Shown here one piece after another: positions 12,479 through 24,265 of a stretch of DNA of 61,367 nt. A model generated the notes under the pieces. The model did no database searches, was not told the origin of the DNA, and was given only the letters and a program-made list of their open reading frames with translations. This DNA comes from Polysphondylium violaceum. Taxonomy: Eukaryota; Evosea; Eumycetozoa; Dictyosteliales; Dictyosteliaceae. Made by a program: the position numbers and the translations under genes. How positions within the stretch are numbered: the first letter of the stretch is position 1; the number at the start of each line of letters is the position of its first letter. The stretch spans positions 1 to 61,367 of the forward strand of contig AJWJ01000080.1 in assembly GCA_000277445.1 (NCBI GenBank), given 5' to 3'.

Positions 12479-13615
12479 GTCTTTTAAAATATTTAGACTG
12501 ATTATACATACTATTTAAATTGTTTAACAATAGTATTATGAATATGATTACAGAAAGTTTCAACAGAAGCTTCTTCACCACCTCTAATAACGACTGGTTC
12601 ATTATAATCTGGAATTTGACCTTTTGGTTTAGTATAAATTCTAATCATCTTTAAGTATTCCCAAATCTTATCAAGTAAAACATCTAAATTCCATTCCAAA
12701 TGACCAGAGATTGGAACATAATGAGGGATTTTATCGAGTAAATCCAATTCTTCGATACTGATGGCATCAATTTTGTTTAATACATAGAGACATGGTACAT
12801 AGATACGATTACCTTCAATGACATCAATGAGATCATCAGCGGTGGCGTTACAACGAAGAATGACATCTGCATTGTGAATCTTGTATTCTGCACAAATAGC
12901 CTTTACAGTGTCAGAGTCTAAATGGGTGGGTGTGACGTTTGGTGTGTGAGAAAAGTTGATGCCACCCTTTTCTTTTCTCTTGAATGTAAGATTGGGTGGT
13001 TGTCTGTTCAATCTGATACCAAAACCTTCCAACTCTCTCTCTATAATCTTTTTGTGAACTAATGGTTTCATGGCGTCCAATACAATTAAAATAAGATTGC
13101 ATGTTCTACCGACTGCAATAACTTGTTTACCTCTACCCTTACCGTCCTTGGCACCTTCAATAATACCTGGAAGATCGAGTAATTGGATCTTTGAACCTTT
13201 ATAATTAATAACACCTGGAATACATGTCAAGGTTGTGAATTCATATGATGCAACTTCTGAACTGGTACCAGTGAGTTTTGTCAACAATGTTGATTTACCA
13301 ACCGATGGGAAACCAATCAAACCTACACGAGCATCACCAGATTTTGATACATCAAAACCTTCTCCTGCACCTGCTGCTGCTCCTTTACTTGGTCCCAATA
13401 ATAATTCTCTCTTAAATTTAGCTAATTTAGCTTTTAAAACACCTAAATGAAAACTTGTGGCTTTATTCTTTTGAGTACGAGCCATCTACATTGTTGTTTG
13501 TTTGTTGTATAAACCTTTATGTTAGTTATTGATTGATTGTTGATTGATGAATTGAGTTTGCTTTAAAAACACATACTTCGTCTTCAATTTCTTTAATTTT
13601 TTGTACAATACTCAT
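12280..13615 (-). CDS. drg1: DRG1, developmentally regulated GTP-binding protein 1
   Basis: Three exons: 13577-13615 (13 codons), 12512-13485 and 12280-12379, encoding 370 residues. The short first exon gives [13 protein letters not shown], which joins [11 protein letters not shown] exactly as in animal DRG1, so the internal Met at 13485 is not the start. GTPase motifs are complete: G1 [10 protein letters not shown]3 DLPGIIEGA and G4 NKID. The helix-turn-helix N-terminus and C-terminal TGS domain ([20 protein letters not shown]) are both present. DRG1 is a cytosolic TRAFAC GTPase that works with the cofactor DFRP1 on translating ribosomes. The length matches human DRG1 (367). It is convergent with the HTTM gene, about 120 bases from its stop. 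Confidence 0.97.
12404..12478. repeat. (ATT)n trinucleotide repeat in DRG1 intron 2
   Basis: About 25 perfect ATT units fill more than half of the 132-bp intron 12380-12511. Because it lies inside an intron, a length change would not alter the protein. Confidence 0.95.
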
Positions 13616-14646
13616 TTTTACTTGTTATGATAAGAGAATCTGTATTAATTCCCAAGATATTGTTTGTGTTTTAAAAGAAGAGGGATAAGCACAATGCACT
13701 ATAACATGAACTATCTCAAAAAAAAAAAAAAAATAAAACGAAAAAAAAAAATTACACCGACACTGAAAGCACATTCTCATTTTTAAAGGGTAACGTTTTT
13801 TTTTATTTTTCAACATATTACAATCATTCAAAAGAGAATCCTTATCATATGATATTTAAATATTTTTGTAAATGATATGGTTACGTAATCATATGTTTCA
13901 GTGTTTTATGTAAATATATTAGTTTGAGAGTCAAAATATTTATTTACAATGTAAAAAGCCTTAATCAACTTTATTCTTTGTTTCTTCTAGATTTACTATA
14001 TCTTAATCAAATCTAAGGTTTGATATTTATTATCTCTTTAGATTCACACACAAATTTGATAATCAAAAGTGTGTAACGTTGTGTATTGGGAAGAATCATC
14101 CAATTTTTTTTAAGGGCAAAGATTTTTAAAAAAAAAAAAAAGAACGAAAAAAAAATGGGGAAAGGGAATGGGGCTTGCGAGGTTGTTATCTCTCGCAAAA
14201 AATTCGAATTTTTAAAAGATGTTTTGGTGATTTAAACCAATACCCAAACTGATTTAATATCCTGATTTTGGGTTTGTTTTAATTTAAATCAAATATATGT
14301 TAAAATAAACCAAATTGATTTTCTTAAAAGGCATTGGTGAAGATCAACATTATTTTTTTTTTTTTTTTTTGCTAAATTTTTAATTTTTTCTATTTTTTAT
14401 AATTATTTTTCATATTTTTTTTTTTTGCTACAGATTTTTCTTTCAAGTATTCTTTTTTTTTTTTTTTTTTTTTATAGAAATTCTCTATAGATATGTGTGA
14501 CTGCTGCTACTATTAGGGTGGATGATTTCTAGTTTTTTGGGTTTTTAATTTGCTTATTTTTTTTTCGTAATTTGTTTTTTTTACATCTAGGTAATTTATT
14601 TATAGATTCAGTTTTCTTTGTGTGTTTGTGTACATATGATTTAAGT
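13616..14646. promoter_or_regulatory. divergent intergenic region between DRG1 and carnosine methyltransferase
   Basis: About 1 kb of AT-rich DNA with repeated A and T runs of 12-20 bases. Open frames here are Phe- or Lys-rich noise. It must hold both promoters; I see no conserved box. Confidence 0.5.
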
Positions 14647-16363
14647 ATGAATATCTTTGAAAATGAAATTAAAAGTTATTTTTATGACTATCAAAGTCTA
14701 TCAAATAAGTGGATCCAAAATATGATTTCACATTATGAAACTAATTTAAACGAGAGACAAAAGGTATAATATATTTTATGATGATAATTGAAAATTTATA
14801 AATATTAATTAAAAATATAAGACCCTTTTACCAAATTTTTCACACAAGACCAATCAATTAAGTGAGAGAATTAATATAAATCAAAATTTTTTTACATGGG
14901 TAGTTAGAGAATCTTTAGATTTCGAGGTTGGTATTTTATTTGCTATTTTGTTCAAAAACAAACCAACTTACTTTGTTAAATTTAATTTTTAGATAAACAA
15001 GTTATATTTTTTAAAAATAAGACATTTAAATTTTAATGAAAATAATAATAATAATAATAATAGTAATATAAATATAGATAACAGTAATAATAATAATTGT
15101 AATAACAATAATAACAATAATAACAATAATAACATTAACAATAACAATTTTAACTATAATAATACAAATAAAATTGAAAAATCAACTTGGTTTAATCAGT
15201 CTCAAAGAAATAGTAATAACATAAATATAAATAATAATAAGAACAGTAATAGTAATAATAATAATAATATTAATAATTTATCAACATTTTCAGAAAATTC
15301 AAGTACACATTCATATTCGAGTAATCAATCAACAGTTTCATCATCCCCATTAACTCCTCAATCAAATCAAGAAGAGGACGAAGATGAGGATGAGGAATAT
15401 GATGTTTCAACAACAAATAGTTCATCATCAATTCCAGGATTATCAACTCCTCAAGTTATGGATAGATTAAAAAATATATTATTACATTTGGTTAGAGATT
15501 GGAGTCTAGAGGGTTTACAAGAGCGTGAAGACTCCTATGCTCTTATCATTCAAGAGTTAAATTCCATCTATGTAAATGTAGAAAATAAAAGTCAAGTTAA
15601 AGTTTTATGCCCAAGTGCAGGGTTAGGTAGATTGCCTTATGAAATTGCTGCAGCTGGTTATTGTACAGAGTTAAATGAAGAAACATTGTTTATGATTCTT
15701 CCAATATACAAATTATTTCAAAGTGACGTTGAACCATTTTCAATTTCAATTTATCCATTTATCCACCAAACAAAGAATGTTGAATTTATCGCTGATCAAT
15801 TAAGAGAAGTTAAAATACCAGATATTCAAATTGATAAAAGTATTACAAATTCTCTATCAAATTTACTTTGTATAGCTCCAGGTGATTTTTTTGAACATTA
15901 TGAAAATCAATATGGTATGTAAATAGTTGTTAAAGTCATAAAATATAGTATATTAATATAGACATTATATTTAGATAGTTTTGATTCTGTTTGTACAAGT
16001 TTTTTTATTGATACCCAAACTTCAGTTTTTAGATTAATAGAAACTATTTTTAAAATCCTAAAACCAGGAGGTACATGGATTAATAATGGCCCTCTTTTCT
16101 ATCATAATTCATCTGAAAACTCAATTCATCTTTCAAAAGAAGAGTTGTTTGGACTTTTTCAATCTTATGGTTTTCAAATAATGGTTTGTTTTTTTTTTTT
16201 TCTTTAAAAATGTTTGAAAACTAATTAACCTTTTTACCAAAAAAAATAGAAAGAAAAACTTGTAAATGCTCAATACACAGAAAATATTAAATCAATGTAT
16301 CAAATTAATTTTAAATGTTGGTATTTTGTTGTTCAAAAACCAATAATTGATTTTCAAAATTAA
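14647..16363 (+). CDS. carnmt1: carnosine N-methyltransferase family protein (N2227 domain)
   Basis: Five exons, 14647-14763, 14822-14926, 14993-15914, 15975-16183 and 16250-16363, give 488 residues. The SAM-binding glycine loop reads VKVLCPSAGLGRLPYEIAAA, matching ILVPGAGLGRLAWEIA of human CARNMT1. Other shared blocks are VRDWSLEGLQERE, SIYPFIHQ, APGDFFE, SVCTSFFIDT, KPGGTWINNGPLFYH and the C-terminal WYFVVQKP. The enzyme moves a methyl group from S-adenosylmethionine to a histidine ring nitrogen, making anserine from carnosine in animals and modifying histidine in proteins in some lineages; the amoeba substrate is unknown. An Asn/Ser-rich stretch of about 140 residues is inserted after the helical N-terminal part. 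Intron 2 has an unusual donor, GTTGGT, required by frame. Confidence 0.9.
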
Positions 16364-16589
16364 AAAAAATATGAAAACTAAAGAATGTTTAAGATTTAAA
16401 AAAAAAAAAATAAGACCAACAGATTAGTTTATTTAATAAATACAGAGAAGTTAACAAAATACCTATTTGTTAGAGGTTTAATATTTATTTTTTACATAAA
16501 TACATAGTGTGATATCAATTTAATATTCTTTTTTTTTTTTTTTTTAAAATTATTTACACTTTTTACAGGTTTTTTCTATTTACACATTT

Positions 16590-17240
16590 TTAAAGAGATG
16601 GAAATTTGCAAACTTTACACATTGATGGACATTTTGAATGAATTTTTAGATTTCTCTCATGTCTAGATCTATTTTTTGGGGTAATGAGCATATTACAGCT
16701 TTGGTGTCTACATTTTGTTTTTGTACTAACTTTAAATTTTCTATTTGAAACACATTTTAAACATTGAGTACCATTTTCGCCCATTGCACATTCTTCTTTA
16801 TGAGAGTGTTTATAATGATGGGATCTACCAGATGGCCATCTATATGTTTCTAAACAATTTAAATGTTGGCATTGGTACTTTTTATTTGAAGGATTAAATA
16901 AGTCTTCATTTATATTACTATTGTTTTCATTGATCAAATTTTCTATTTTTATATTATTGTTACTGATATTATTATTACTATTTAAAAAAAAACTTTGTTC
17001 TTGTTGAAATTCTTGTTCATCGTCATTATTTATTATTTTTTTAATAGTAATATTGTTGTTATATAATCTATTATTTACATTGACATTATTGTTATTGTTA
17101 TAATTATTAAAATCTTCTTTTTTAATTATAAGATTATCAAAATCATTGTTTTTGAAAGAGGTGGGAATTGATAAACCCCCCAACTTTTTATAACAATTAT
17201 TATTATTTGATAAAATTTTAAAAGTTTCAATTGCCATCAT
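16590..17240 (-). CDS. Cys/His-rich finger protein, Asn-rich, unknown family
   Basis: A single exon encodes 216 residues, or 215 if the second Met is used. The first ~120 residues are Asn-rich. The C-terminal ~95 residues carry paired Cys and His: YQCQHLNCLETYRWPSGRSH followed by HYKHSH, then CLKCVSNRKFK, then CRHQSCNMLITPKNRSRHER followed by a His, then CPSMCKVCKF. The first and third sets fit a C-x4-C-x12-14-H-x3-5-H finger, so this may be a DNA- or RNA-binding protein. I recognise no named family. A long TG-rich upstream region suggests developmental control (inference). Confidence 0.7.
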   Translation of the reverse strand: MMAIETFKILSNNNNCYKKLGGLSIPTSFKNNDFDNLIIKKEDFNNYNNNNNVNVNNRLYNNNITIKKIINNDDEQEFQQEQSFFLNSNNNISNNNIKIENLINENNSNINEDLFNPSNKKYQCQHLNCLETYRWPSGRSHHYKHSHKEECAMGENGTQCLKCVSNRKFKVSTKTKCRHQSCNMLITPKNRSRHERNLKIHSKCPSMCKVCKFPSL

Positions 17241-18397
17241 AATTAAAAGTTGTTGAACTATTAGTTTTTGTAAATGGAAAATGAAGAAACCATAAGTCGT
17301 TAAACAATTTGAAAAAAACTAACAAAAAAAAGTACTGATAATTAGAGTGAGTACACACAAAAGAGTAAATTTGGTTATTTAAAAAAAAGAAATTAAAAAG
17401 GGAATTTGAAAGAGGGCAATAGTTCTTTTAAGAATAATAAATAAAATTAGAAGTATTATTTTATTGGTTGATATGGTGATGAACATAAATACAGTAACAA
17501 TAATTTTTAATTTAAATATGATTCCAACAACAACCACCATGGAGAAAGTAAATCAAAATAAAAAAAGTTCAACAGCCAAGACCATCTTATGATGATTGAA
17601 TCCAACACCACCACTCCACAACCACCACCACCACTCACATACATTTGCTCTCTTTAGCATACTTTTATATGTTCTTAATTCTATTTTATATAAATATAAC
17701 CTATTATATGAACGGTACCATTTTATTTTATTATAATAATCATTATTGTTTTTATAAAATAAATTGTGTGATAGAGGAGAGTTGGTGTGAGAGTGAGAGG
17801 AAATTAAAATGAAAAAAAGGAGGTTGGATTAAATATAGATTTAAAAAGATGATGTGGTTGGTAATGATCGATCATTAATTAAATAATCAAAAGAAAAATT
17901 AGATTTAATTTGATTTTTAGTGTGAATAGTGGTGTGAGAAAGTGTGTTGTGTGTTTATGTTGGTTGTGTGTGAAGGTGTGAGATAAAAAAGGGTTTATGG
18001 TAAAAGTGTGAATGTGTGGGTGTGGAATATATTAATGATGGGTAATTGATAATGGAGGAGGAATATAAGGGTAAATAAATTTGAATTTTTGGATGGGTTG
18101 GATGTGAGAAAAAAGAAGATGGTGGTTTTTTTTTTATTAGTAAAAAGGAACCATATAATTAAACCACATGATAATTAAACACCCTCTCCTCTTTCCAATG
18201 TGTAAAGTTTATAAACAACAAAGAAAATAACCAACTCTTGAATTCAAAAAAAGGGTTTGGTGCAAAATCTCCATGTTTTTTTAAAAAAAAACTCTCTACA
18301 CCTAGATAGTGAGGGAAATCAAAAAATGTTTACCTTTTCTTTTACCCAAAAGATTAATCAAATTATCATTCATTGTTTTTAAATTGAGTTTTTCATT
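17241..18397. promoter_or_regulatory. upstream region of the finger gene, with CA and TG-rich blocks
   Basis: This 1.16-kb stretch separates the start of the finger gene from the 3' end of the thiouridylase gene. It contains a CCACCACC-type block at about 17590-17640 and a strongly TG-rich block at about 17920-18025, with GTGTG repeated many times. Dictyostelid developmental promoters often use TG/CA-rich boxes for GBF. No credible coding frame is present. Confidence 0.45.
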
Positions 18398-19820
18398 TTA
18401 TTTGTATAAACCAAAAGTTTGTTTTCCAACTTTAAAGGGAGGTAATTTCATAACACCACCACCCAAACAACGATCAGAATTAATTTCAAACATACATAAA
18501 ACTTGACCAGATTGACATGCTCTTATAGGTGTATCAAAGGTTACTGTATATTCATTATTGTTTTGGCGACATAAAGTAGAGTCAACCAAATCACCTCTAT
18601 GTTTGATTTGAGAACGAATTCTAATGGATTTGCCATTACTGAATAATTGATCTGGATCGACACCAATCCAGTTGAGGCTATGCATGGTGACGCTTGTAGA
18701 TAAAAGGAATTTATCGCTCACTGATTCAGGACATACAAACACTAAGTTTCTTTCAATATCGGTACCTGCTACAAAATAACGTTCTGAAAGTGAATGAATC
18801 TGTGCCTTTTGACCACGAGTATAGCATAGGGCCCCTTTGTGTTCTTGACGAATTTCGTATGTATTTGAGAGATCATAAAATCTACCTGGCTCCACTTTAA
18901 TATATTGACTCAAAAACTCTGGAAGCGATTTCTTTCCAATAAAACAAATACCACGACTAGATTTTTTAGAGACAATACTATCCAATCCCAAATACTGGGC
19001 AAAATCTTTGACATCATTTTTCATAAATTGTCCAATTGGGAATAGGGATTTTGCCAATTTTTCAGTTTTACTCATACAAAGAAAATAACTTTGATCTTTA
19101 GAGTAATCTTTTCCTCTATATAAATGTACATTACTATTATTACTATTACTACTGTTGTTATTTAAATAATCTAAATTTGCATAATGCCCAGTAACTATAT
19201 AATCACTATCAAATCTTTCTTTGGCAAAATCTATAAATGTATCAAATTTAATTTCTCTATTACAAAGTGTATCAGGATTTGGTATTAATCCATTTTCATA
19301 ATCTTTTAAAAAATGTTGAAATACTCTATTCCAATATTCTTTTGTAAAATCTGCCTAAAATAAATAAATTAATATATAGTTTTAAGAAGAATAATAAGAA
19401 TAATAAGAATAATAAACTTACCAATTCTACATTTATATTTAAAAATTTAGCAGCCTCTTGTGCATCTTTAAAATCTTTTTCACCAGTACATCTACCAGTT
19501 TCTTCAATTTCATCCCAACTTTTAATGAAAACACCATTTACATCGAATCCCTGTTTTTTTAATAAATATGCAGCAACTGTTGAATCAACACCACCACTTA
19601 AACCAATCGTTACTTTAGGTTTCTTTGGAACAATATTCATTGATGGGAAATTGATTTTATTATCATGAAATAGTTTAACTAATGATTCTCTATCTCTTTG
19701 ATTTGCTGTTGATTTGTAGTCATTGCCATTGTTCTTCTGACTACTAGTACTAGTCGTACAAAAGTATCTATATCTAATTTTACTATTATTTATACACTTT
19801 TTTATATTGTTTAATAGCAT
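18398..19820 (-). CDS. trmu: mitochondrial tRNA-specific 2-thiouridylase (MTU1/TRMU)
   Basis: Two exons, 19422-19820 and 18398-19354, encode 451 residues. The N-terminus (about 50 residues, basic with Ser/Thr) looks like a mitochondrial targeting peptide. The PP-loop that binds ATP is IGLSGGVDSTVAAYLLKKQG. The two catalytic cysteines expected in MnmA/MTU1 sit in NPDTLCNREIKFD and RGICFIGKK, and the tRNA-contact block VTGHYAN and the family block PGRFYDL are present. The enzyme adds sulfur to position 2 of the wobble uridine of tRNAs for Lys, Glu and Gln in mitochondria. A Ser/Asn insert of about 12 residues is typical of this organism. The start is 149 bases from that of MED21, so the two share a short divergent promoter. 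Confidence 0.95.
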
Positions 19821-19969
19821 GATTTCATGATGAAAAAAAAAAACGAAAAACTATTAGTTTTGAGCAAAAATGCTCAGAATCTGTGTTTTTGCAAAAAATT
19901 TAAAAAAAAAAAAAAAAAAAAAGAAAAATATTATTTAACAATTTAACTCTATAATCTATCATTAGAGAT

Positions 19970-20450
19970 ATGGACAGAATAACACAGCTTCAAGATAAAT
20001 TAGATGATATGTTTTATATATTTGGTACATGCATAGGTGTATTGCAAAGAGATGCACCACCAGTATCATTTAAAGAACAAAATGAATTATCATTCTCTCA
20101 AGAATGGGGACATCAGATTGGTGATATGGCCACTCAAGTGATTGACACATCTAAATTAATTGAATCATACATTGACTCTCTTCCAGGTTTAAAGAAAACT
20201 GAAACTGAACAATATGAAAATTTAAAATCACTAAATTCAGAGTCGAATGATACTTTAAAAGAATTAAAACTTACAAAATCTGAAGCAAGTAAGTCATTAT
20301 TATTATTATTATTACTATATATATACATTTAAGCATTCTATATAGATGTGGTTATTAATAATAGTTACTCAAGTTGAAATGTTGAAGTTGGTAAAGGAAT
20401 CTATAAGGTATATTTCAGAAGAATCAAAATTAATTGAAGATCAAAGTTAA
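19970..20450 (+). CDS. med21: Mediator complex subunit 21
   Basis: Two exons, 19970-20288 and 20365-20450, give 134 residues. The acceptor is the AG at 20363-20364; an earlier AG at 20344-20345 would bring in a stop. The N-terminus MDRITQLQDKLDDMFYIFGT with IGVLQRDAPPVSF closely follows human MED21 (MADRLTQLQD...AIGVLQQCGPPASF), and the block DTSKLIESYIDSLPG matches its IDVLIDSLP region. MED21 pairs with MED7 as a long coiled-coil hinge in the middle module of Mediator, which links transcription factors to RNA polymerase II in the nucleus. Residues ~75-134 are predicted helical, as expected. Confidence 0.93.
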
Positions 20451-20611
20451 CAGATTAGATAGAGATAGTAATAGTAGTATATATAACAAACATTGTAAAT
20501 AAAATTCTAAATAAAGCAAAAGGTATCTCAAGATGAGGAATACTAGAGATAATTAAATATTAAATTCTAAAGAGAATGTATATCAGTGTGTGTATGCATT
20601 TATTTATTTAT

Positions 20612-21903
20612 TTACAAAAAGAAAGAACATAGTGATCGATGAGATTCTATTTTAAGAGTATTTGTACCAAATTCTTTTGTATCTAAAAGTTCACCATCTA
20701 TACTAATTGGGATATCTGTATTTTTAATCTGAAAAATAATTTGATTTGATTTACAATAAGAGTAGGTCGATTTCTTTTTCATTGGATCTATAATAGTATC
20801 ACCACCATCAACTATAATTACATTTTCATCACCATCATTATCATTATCATTACTATTATTACTATTATCATTATTATTATTGTTGTTGTTGTTGTTGTTG
20901 TTGTTGTTTTCTTGATTTGTTTTAATATGATAATAATTTGTAGGATCAGAATCATAAATCAAATGATTAATATGAATTGGATCACTTTCAGTTGAGACTA
21001 CTAAATCTAAAAAACCATCTGAAAGATGAGAATAAGGAAATGGTTTGAAAAACTTTGAAACATGACTTGAATTACCAGCCATAAAAAATGTCATACCATT
21101 GTCGAGATGCTTTTTTGATCCTTGAATTAATCTCCAATCACTATAATCATTGTATGATTTCTTACTTTCACCATAATCATATGAATAATGTCTATTACAT
21201 CCTAAACAATCAATTTCTTTTGTACAATAATCTAAAGAATATTGTTGTTGTTGTTGTTGTTGTTTTTTAAATATATTACGATCATTATTATTATTATTAT
21301 TATTAAAATGAGGAGAAGGTAAATAATATAATGAAGATTCGAAATTATTTTTGCTTGACAATGGAGAGAATCTTGAATAAAAAGAAGAAAACATTTGTTT
21401 AATGTTTTTATCCCAAGGTTTGGTTTTATCTCTTATACTAATGATACCCCAACCAACGTACAATAGTCCATAAACTTTATAATCATTGAAAATACTACTT
21501 GTAGTTGCTATTGGTGTTTTAAAATTGATACCACCAATATTATTATTATTATTATTATTATTATTGATTGGCAATTGAGGAGAGTCACAAACACTCGATA
21601 CAGAGATAGCGTCTATATATTTTATATTACCATCGACTATTAATTTTGCACCCATTTCAGGAGAAGTAATACCTAAACTATTTGCCAAACCATTTCTTTT
21701 ACCTGAGGGAATAATACCAATTGGTATATGTCTACTAATCGAATAATCAGGTCTACCCAATATTGAATTTACTACATCATGTATCAAATCATCGTCACCC
21801 ACGCATATCACTCCATCACAATCTGTTTGTGTAATTCTATGTCCAATTTTAAATGTATCATGTTTATTTTCTGTTTCTATTCATTTATAATAGTAATAGT
21901 AAT

Positions 21904-21973
<70 letters not shown>

Positions 21974-22564
21974 GTATAGAGTCATAAGAATAATCAAACA
22001 ATAATAGTAATAATAAATACCATATATTAATAAATTAATTGGTTGTTTATCAAAATAATGTCTAATGTTATTAAATATATTTGAAGCATGTGAATTGTTA
22101 TCTTTAATACTTATTAATACAATCATATTCCTATAGTATTTTGATATATTTGATATATCTTTTTGCCAACTATTACTATTACTGTTGATACTTGAAATTG
22201 AATCATTACTACTCTTTATAAATAATTGTTTTGATGATTTTAAAAACTTTGAATATAATGTATTACTGTTGTTGTTGTTGTTGTTGTTATTTTGTATGAA
22301 ATGGTGATGATTATGATTAAGACGATCGCTATTAGGTGAGGAATCATATCTAATTATCGAAATTTTTGAAGATAATAACTCTATCATTGAGAAATATAGG
22401 TAAAGAATAAAAGCATAAACCCAAGTGATTGGTAATTTAGCTACTGTGTAAGCTGTTTTCATTTTTTTAACTACTTTAAAGTGTTTGTATTGTTGTATTG
22501 ATTGCTGTTGTTGTTGTTGTTGATTACTATTGTTGTTATTATTGATTTCATTGTTATATTCCAT
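20612..22564 (-). CDS. divergent sphingosine-kinase-like lipid kinase homologue
   Basis: Two exons, 22021-22564 and 20612-21876, encode 602 residues. Residues ~45-65 are hydrophobic (VYAFILYLYFSMIELL) and may anchor the protein in a membrane. The kinase-type fold starts in exon 1 and continues with DCDGVICVGDDDLIHDVVNS, IPIGIIPSGKRNGLANSLGI, YGLLYVGWGIIS, SDGFLDLVV and IPISIDGELL. These match sphingosine-kinase blocks in order (SGDGLMHEVVN, LPAGSGNALAAS, SLSWGFIAD, DGELV). However, the nucleotide-binding SGDG core reads GDDD and the GSGN loop reads GKRN. Either activity is altered or this is a pseudokinase. Asn and Gln runs interrupt the protein. It is distinct from ordinary sphingosine kinases, but membership of the diacylglycerol-kinase catalytic superfamily is firm. 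Confidence 0.8.
21905..21974. repeat. (TAA)n trinucleotide repeat in kinase-like gene intron
   Basis: About 23 TAA/AAT units lie within the 144-bp intron 21877-22020 of the sphingosine-kinase-like gene. Confidence 0.93.
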
Positions 22565-23034
22565 ATATGATAAATTATATTGATATTGCTTTTTACTATT
22601 TTCACTTGATGATTAATAGTACTACTATACACTATGTCGTAATATTATATCTATTTGTATAATACTAACAATAACAATGATGTTGATGATCGACGATGGA
22701 TGGTATATCTGCTAGGTAAAGAATCTTTTATGAAAATGAGAAAAAAAATAAAAATTGAAAATAAAAAAAAATAAAAAATTAGGTCAATTCATTTATGACT
22801 TTAGAGGATCAATAGTTATAATTAGTGACATGTAAAACAATTCATATTGGATAAAATTATATTGAGGACATAGTCATTTTATGGTCAACTATTATTTATA
22901 CCTTTAATCAATAATAGTAAAATGGATATTTAGTAATAGTAAAATGAATATTTATTGGTTTATAATTAATATTACTATGACTACTATAGTGGTGTTATGT
23001 ACAAAATAAAAAGAATAGGGGAATAAAAGAATTG
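22565..23034. other. intergenic spacer
   Basis: AT-rich spacer between the start of the kinase-like gene and the stop of NSE2, both on the minus strand. It likely holds the kinase-like promoter. I see nothing specific in it. Confidence 0.6.
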
Positions 23035-23943
23035 TTAAACATCGGTAATATCTTGGACCTCTTTAGGCTTCTCTGCTTTTCTTCTTCTGAGTTCTCTTTT
23101 AACCATTTCGACGTGTTCTGCACTAAGCTCTAATTTACTTGCATCTACTCTCTTACTACAACCAGCAACTGGACAAAGCATACCACCTCTATTTTGACTA
23201 AGGAGGGCATAGATATGAACTTTTGAAAATACATGATTACAATCTTTACTTCTGACGGGATCCTCCAATATTTTTTTAGAAATTGGACAATTAATATCAA
23301 ATGTTTGAGAGGCAATGACTAAATCTTCATCTTCGTCGCCTGGATTATCCATAGGTTCAGAGTGATTTGCATTCCAAATCGATAATCTATAATCTTTAAA
23401 CTTTTGTGTTTTTTCATAGGGTGTTGTATTTAAATTCTTTAACATGTTTTCATGTTTAAAGAAATCTGCTGCTAAATCTGGTGTACCTATTCTTTGACTG
23501 AATTGACTAGATTGACTCGATTGTGTCTAAATTTAAAACATATATTAGTATACCCAACTAACAACAAATGCTTTCTAGTATTTATATATATATATATGGA
23601 TAATAATATTTACTGCTTTAGCTACTTCATTCTTTAATTTATTTATATCACCATCATGTTTTGATAAAAAATCTTTAAGACCCAAACATGTTAAATACGA
23701 TTTATCTAAATCTTTAAACTAAATATCATTGTATTTTGTGTTAGTGGTATGTTTTTCATATCATTATCATGATCACTAAATAATTACAAGTTCAGATTGC
23801 TCATTCTCTGTTGCTAAGCTCAATGCAGCTTGATGTATATTAAACATATGAGAATCTATAAGTTGTTGTATTTTTGCATAGTTTTTTTGCATACGATCCA
23901 AGTCTTGCACTTGGGGTAAACTATCCATTTGTAGGTTTGACAT
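23035..23943 (-). CDS. nse2: SUMO ligase NSE2/MMS21 of the SMC5/6 complex
   Basis: Three exons, 23788-23943, 23614-23718 and 23035-23526, encode 250 residues. The first in-frame ATG is at 23943. The C-terminal SP-RING reads FDINCPISKKILEDPVRSKD then CNHVFSK and MLCPVAGCSKRVDAS; the Cys/His ligands and the spacing match human NSMCE2 (FTCPITKEEMKKPV...CGHTY...YCPQIGCSH). Upstream helices (residues ~1-110) would bind the SMC5 coiled coil. NSE2 attaches SUMO to repair and chromosome proteins. A Ser/Gln repeat (SSQSSQFSQ) begins exon 3. An E2F-like motif lies about 130 bases before the start codon. Confidence 0.93.
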
Positions 23944-24067
23944 TCTTTCTCTGGTGTATGATTTTATACTTTTTGGAGAGTTGTATAGATCTCTATTGTT
24001 TATCTTTATTTGGTGAGATGAATGCAATAATATATTGTCAGTCGTGAAACTGAGTTTTTTCGAAAAT

Positions 24068-24078
24068 TGGCGCAAAAG
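24068..24078 (-). promoter_or_regulatory. E2F-like site upstream of NSE2
   Basis: On the minus strand this reads TTTTGCGCCAA, which fits the E2F/DP consensus TTTSSCGC. It lies 125 bases before the NSE2 start codon. In such AT-rich DNA a GC core of this kind is rare. Binding itself is inferred. Confidence 0.5.
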
Positions 24079-24265
24079 GTAAAAATAAACGAAAAAATAA
24101 AAAAAAATATAACAAGAATGTGTATTGATATTATAAAAAAAAAAAATTGAACATTTATATATGTTTTTTTATTAATTTAATTCGGTCGTGTAATAAAACG
24201 TAAGGGTATATAATATTATTAAATTGTATTTTTTTTTTTTTGTTTTGTACTTTTTCTAAAAAATC

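Noticed and set aside
23944-24075. Open frame extending upstream of the NSE2 start
   Set aside because: It begins with TTG and has no in-frame ATG before 23943; it also contains the E2F-like site, so it is promoter and leader.
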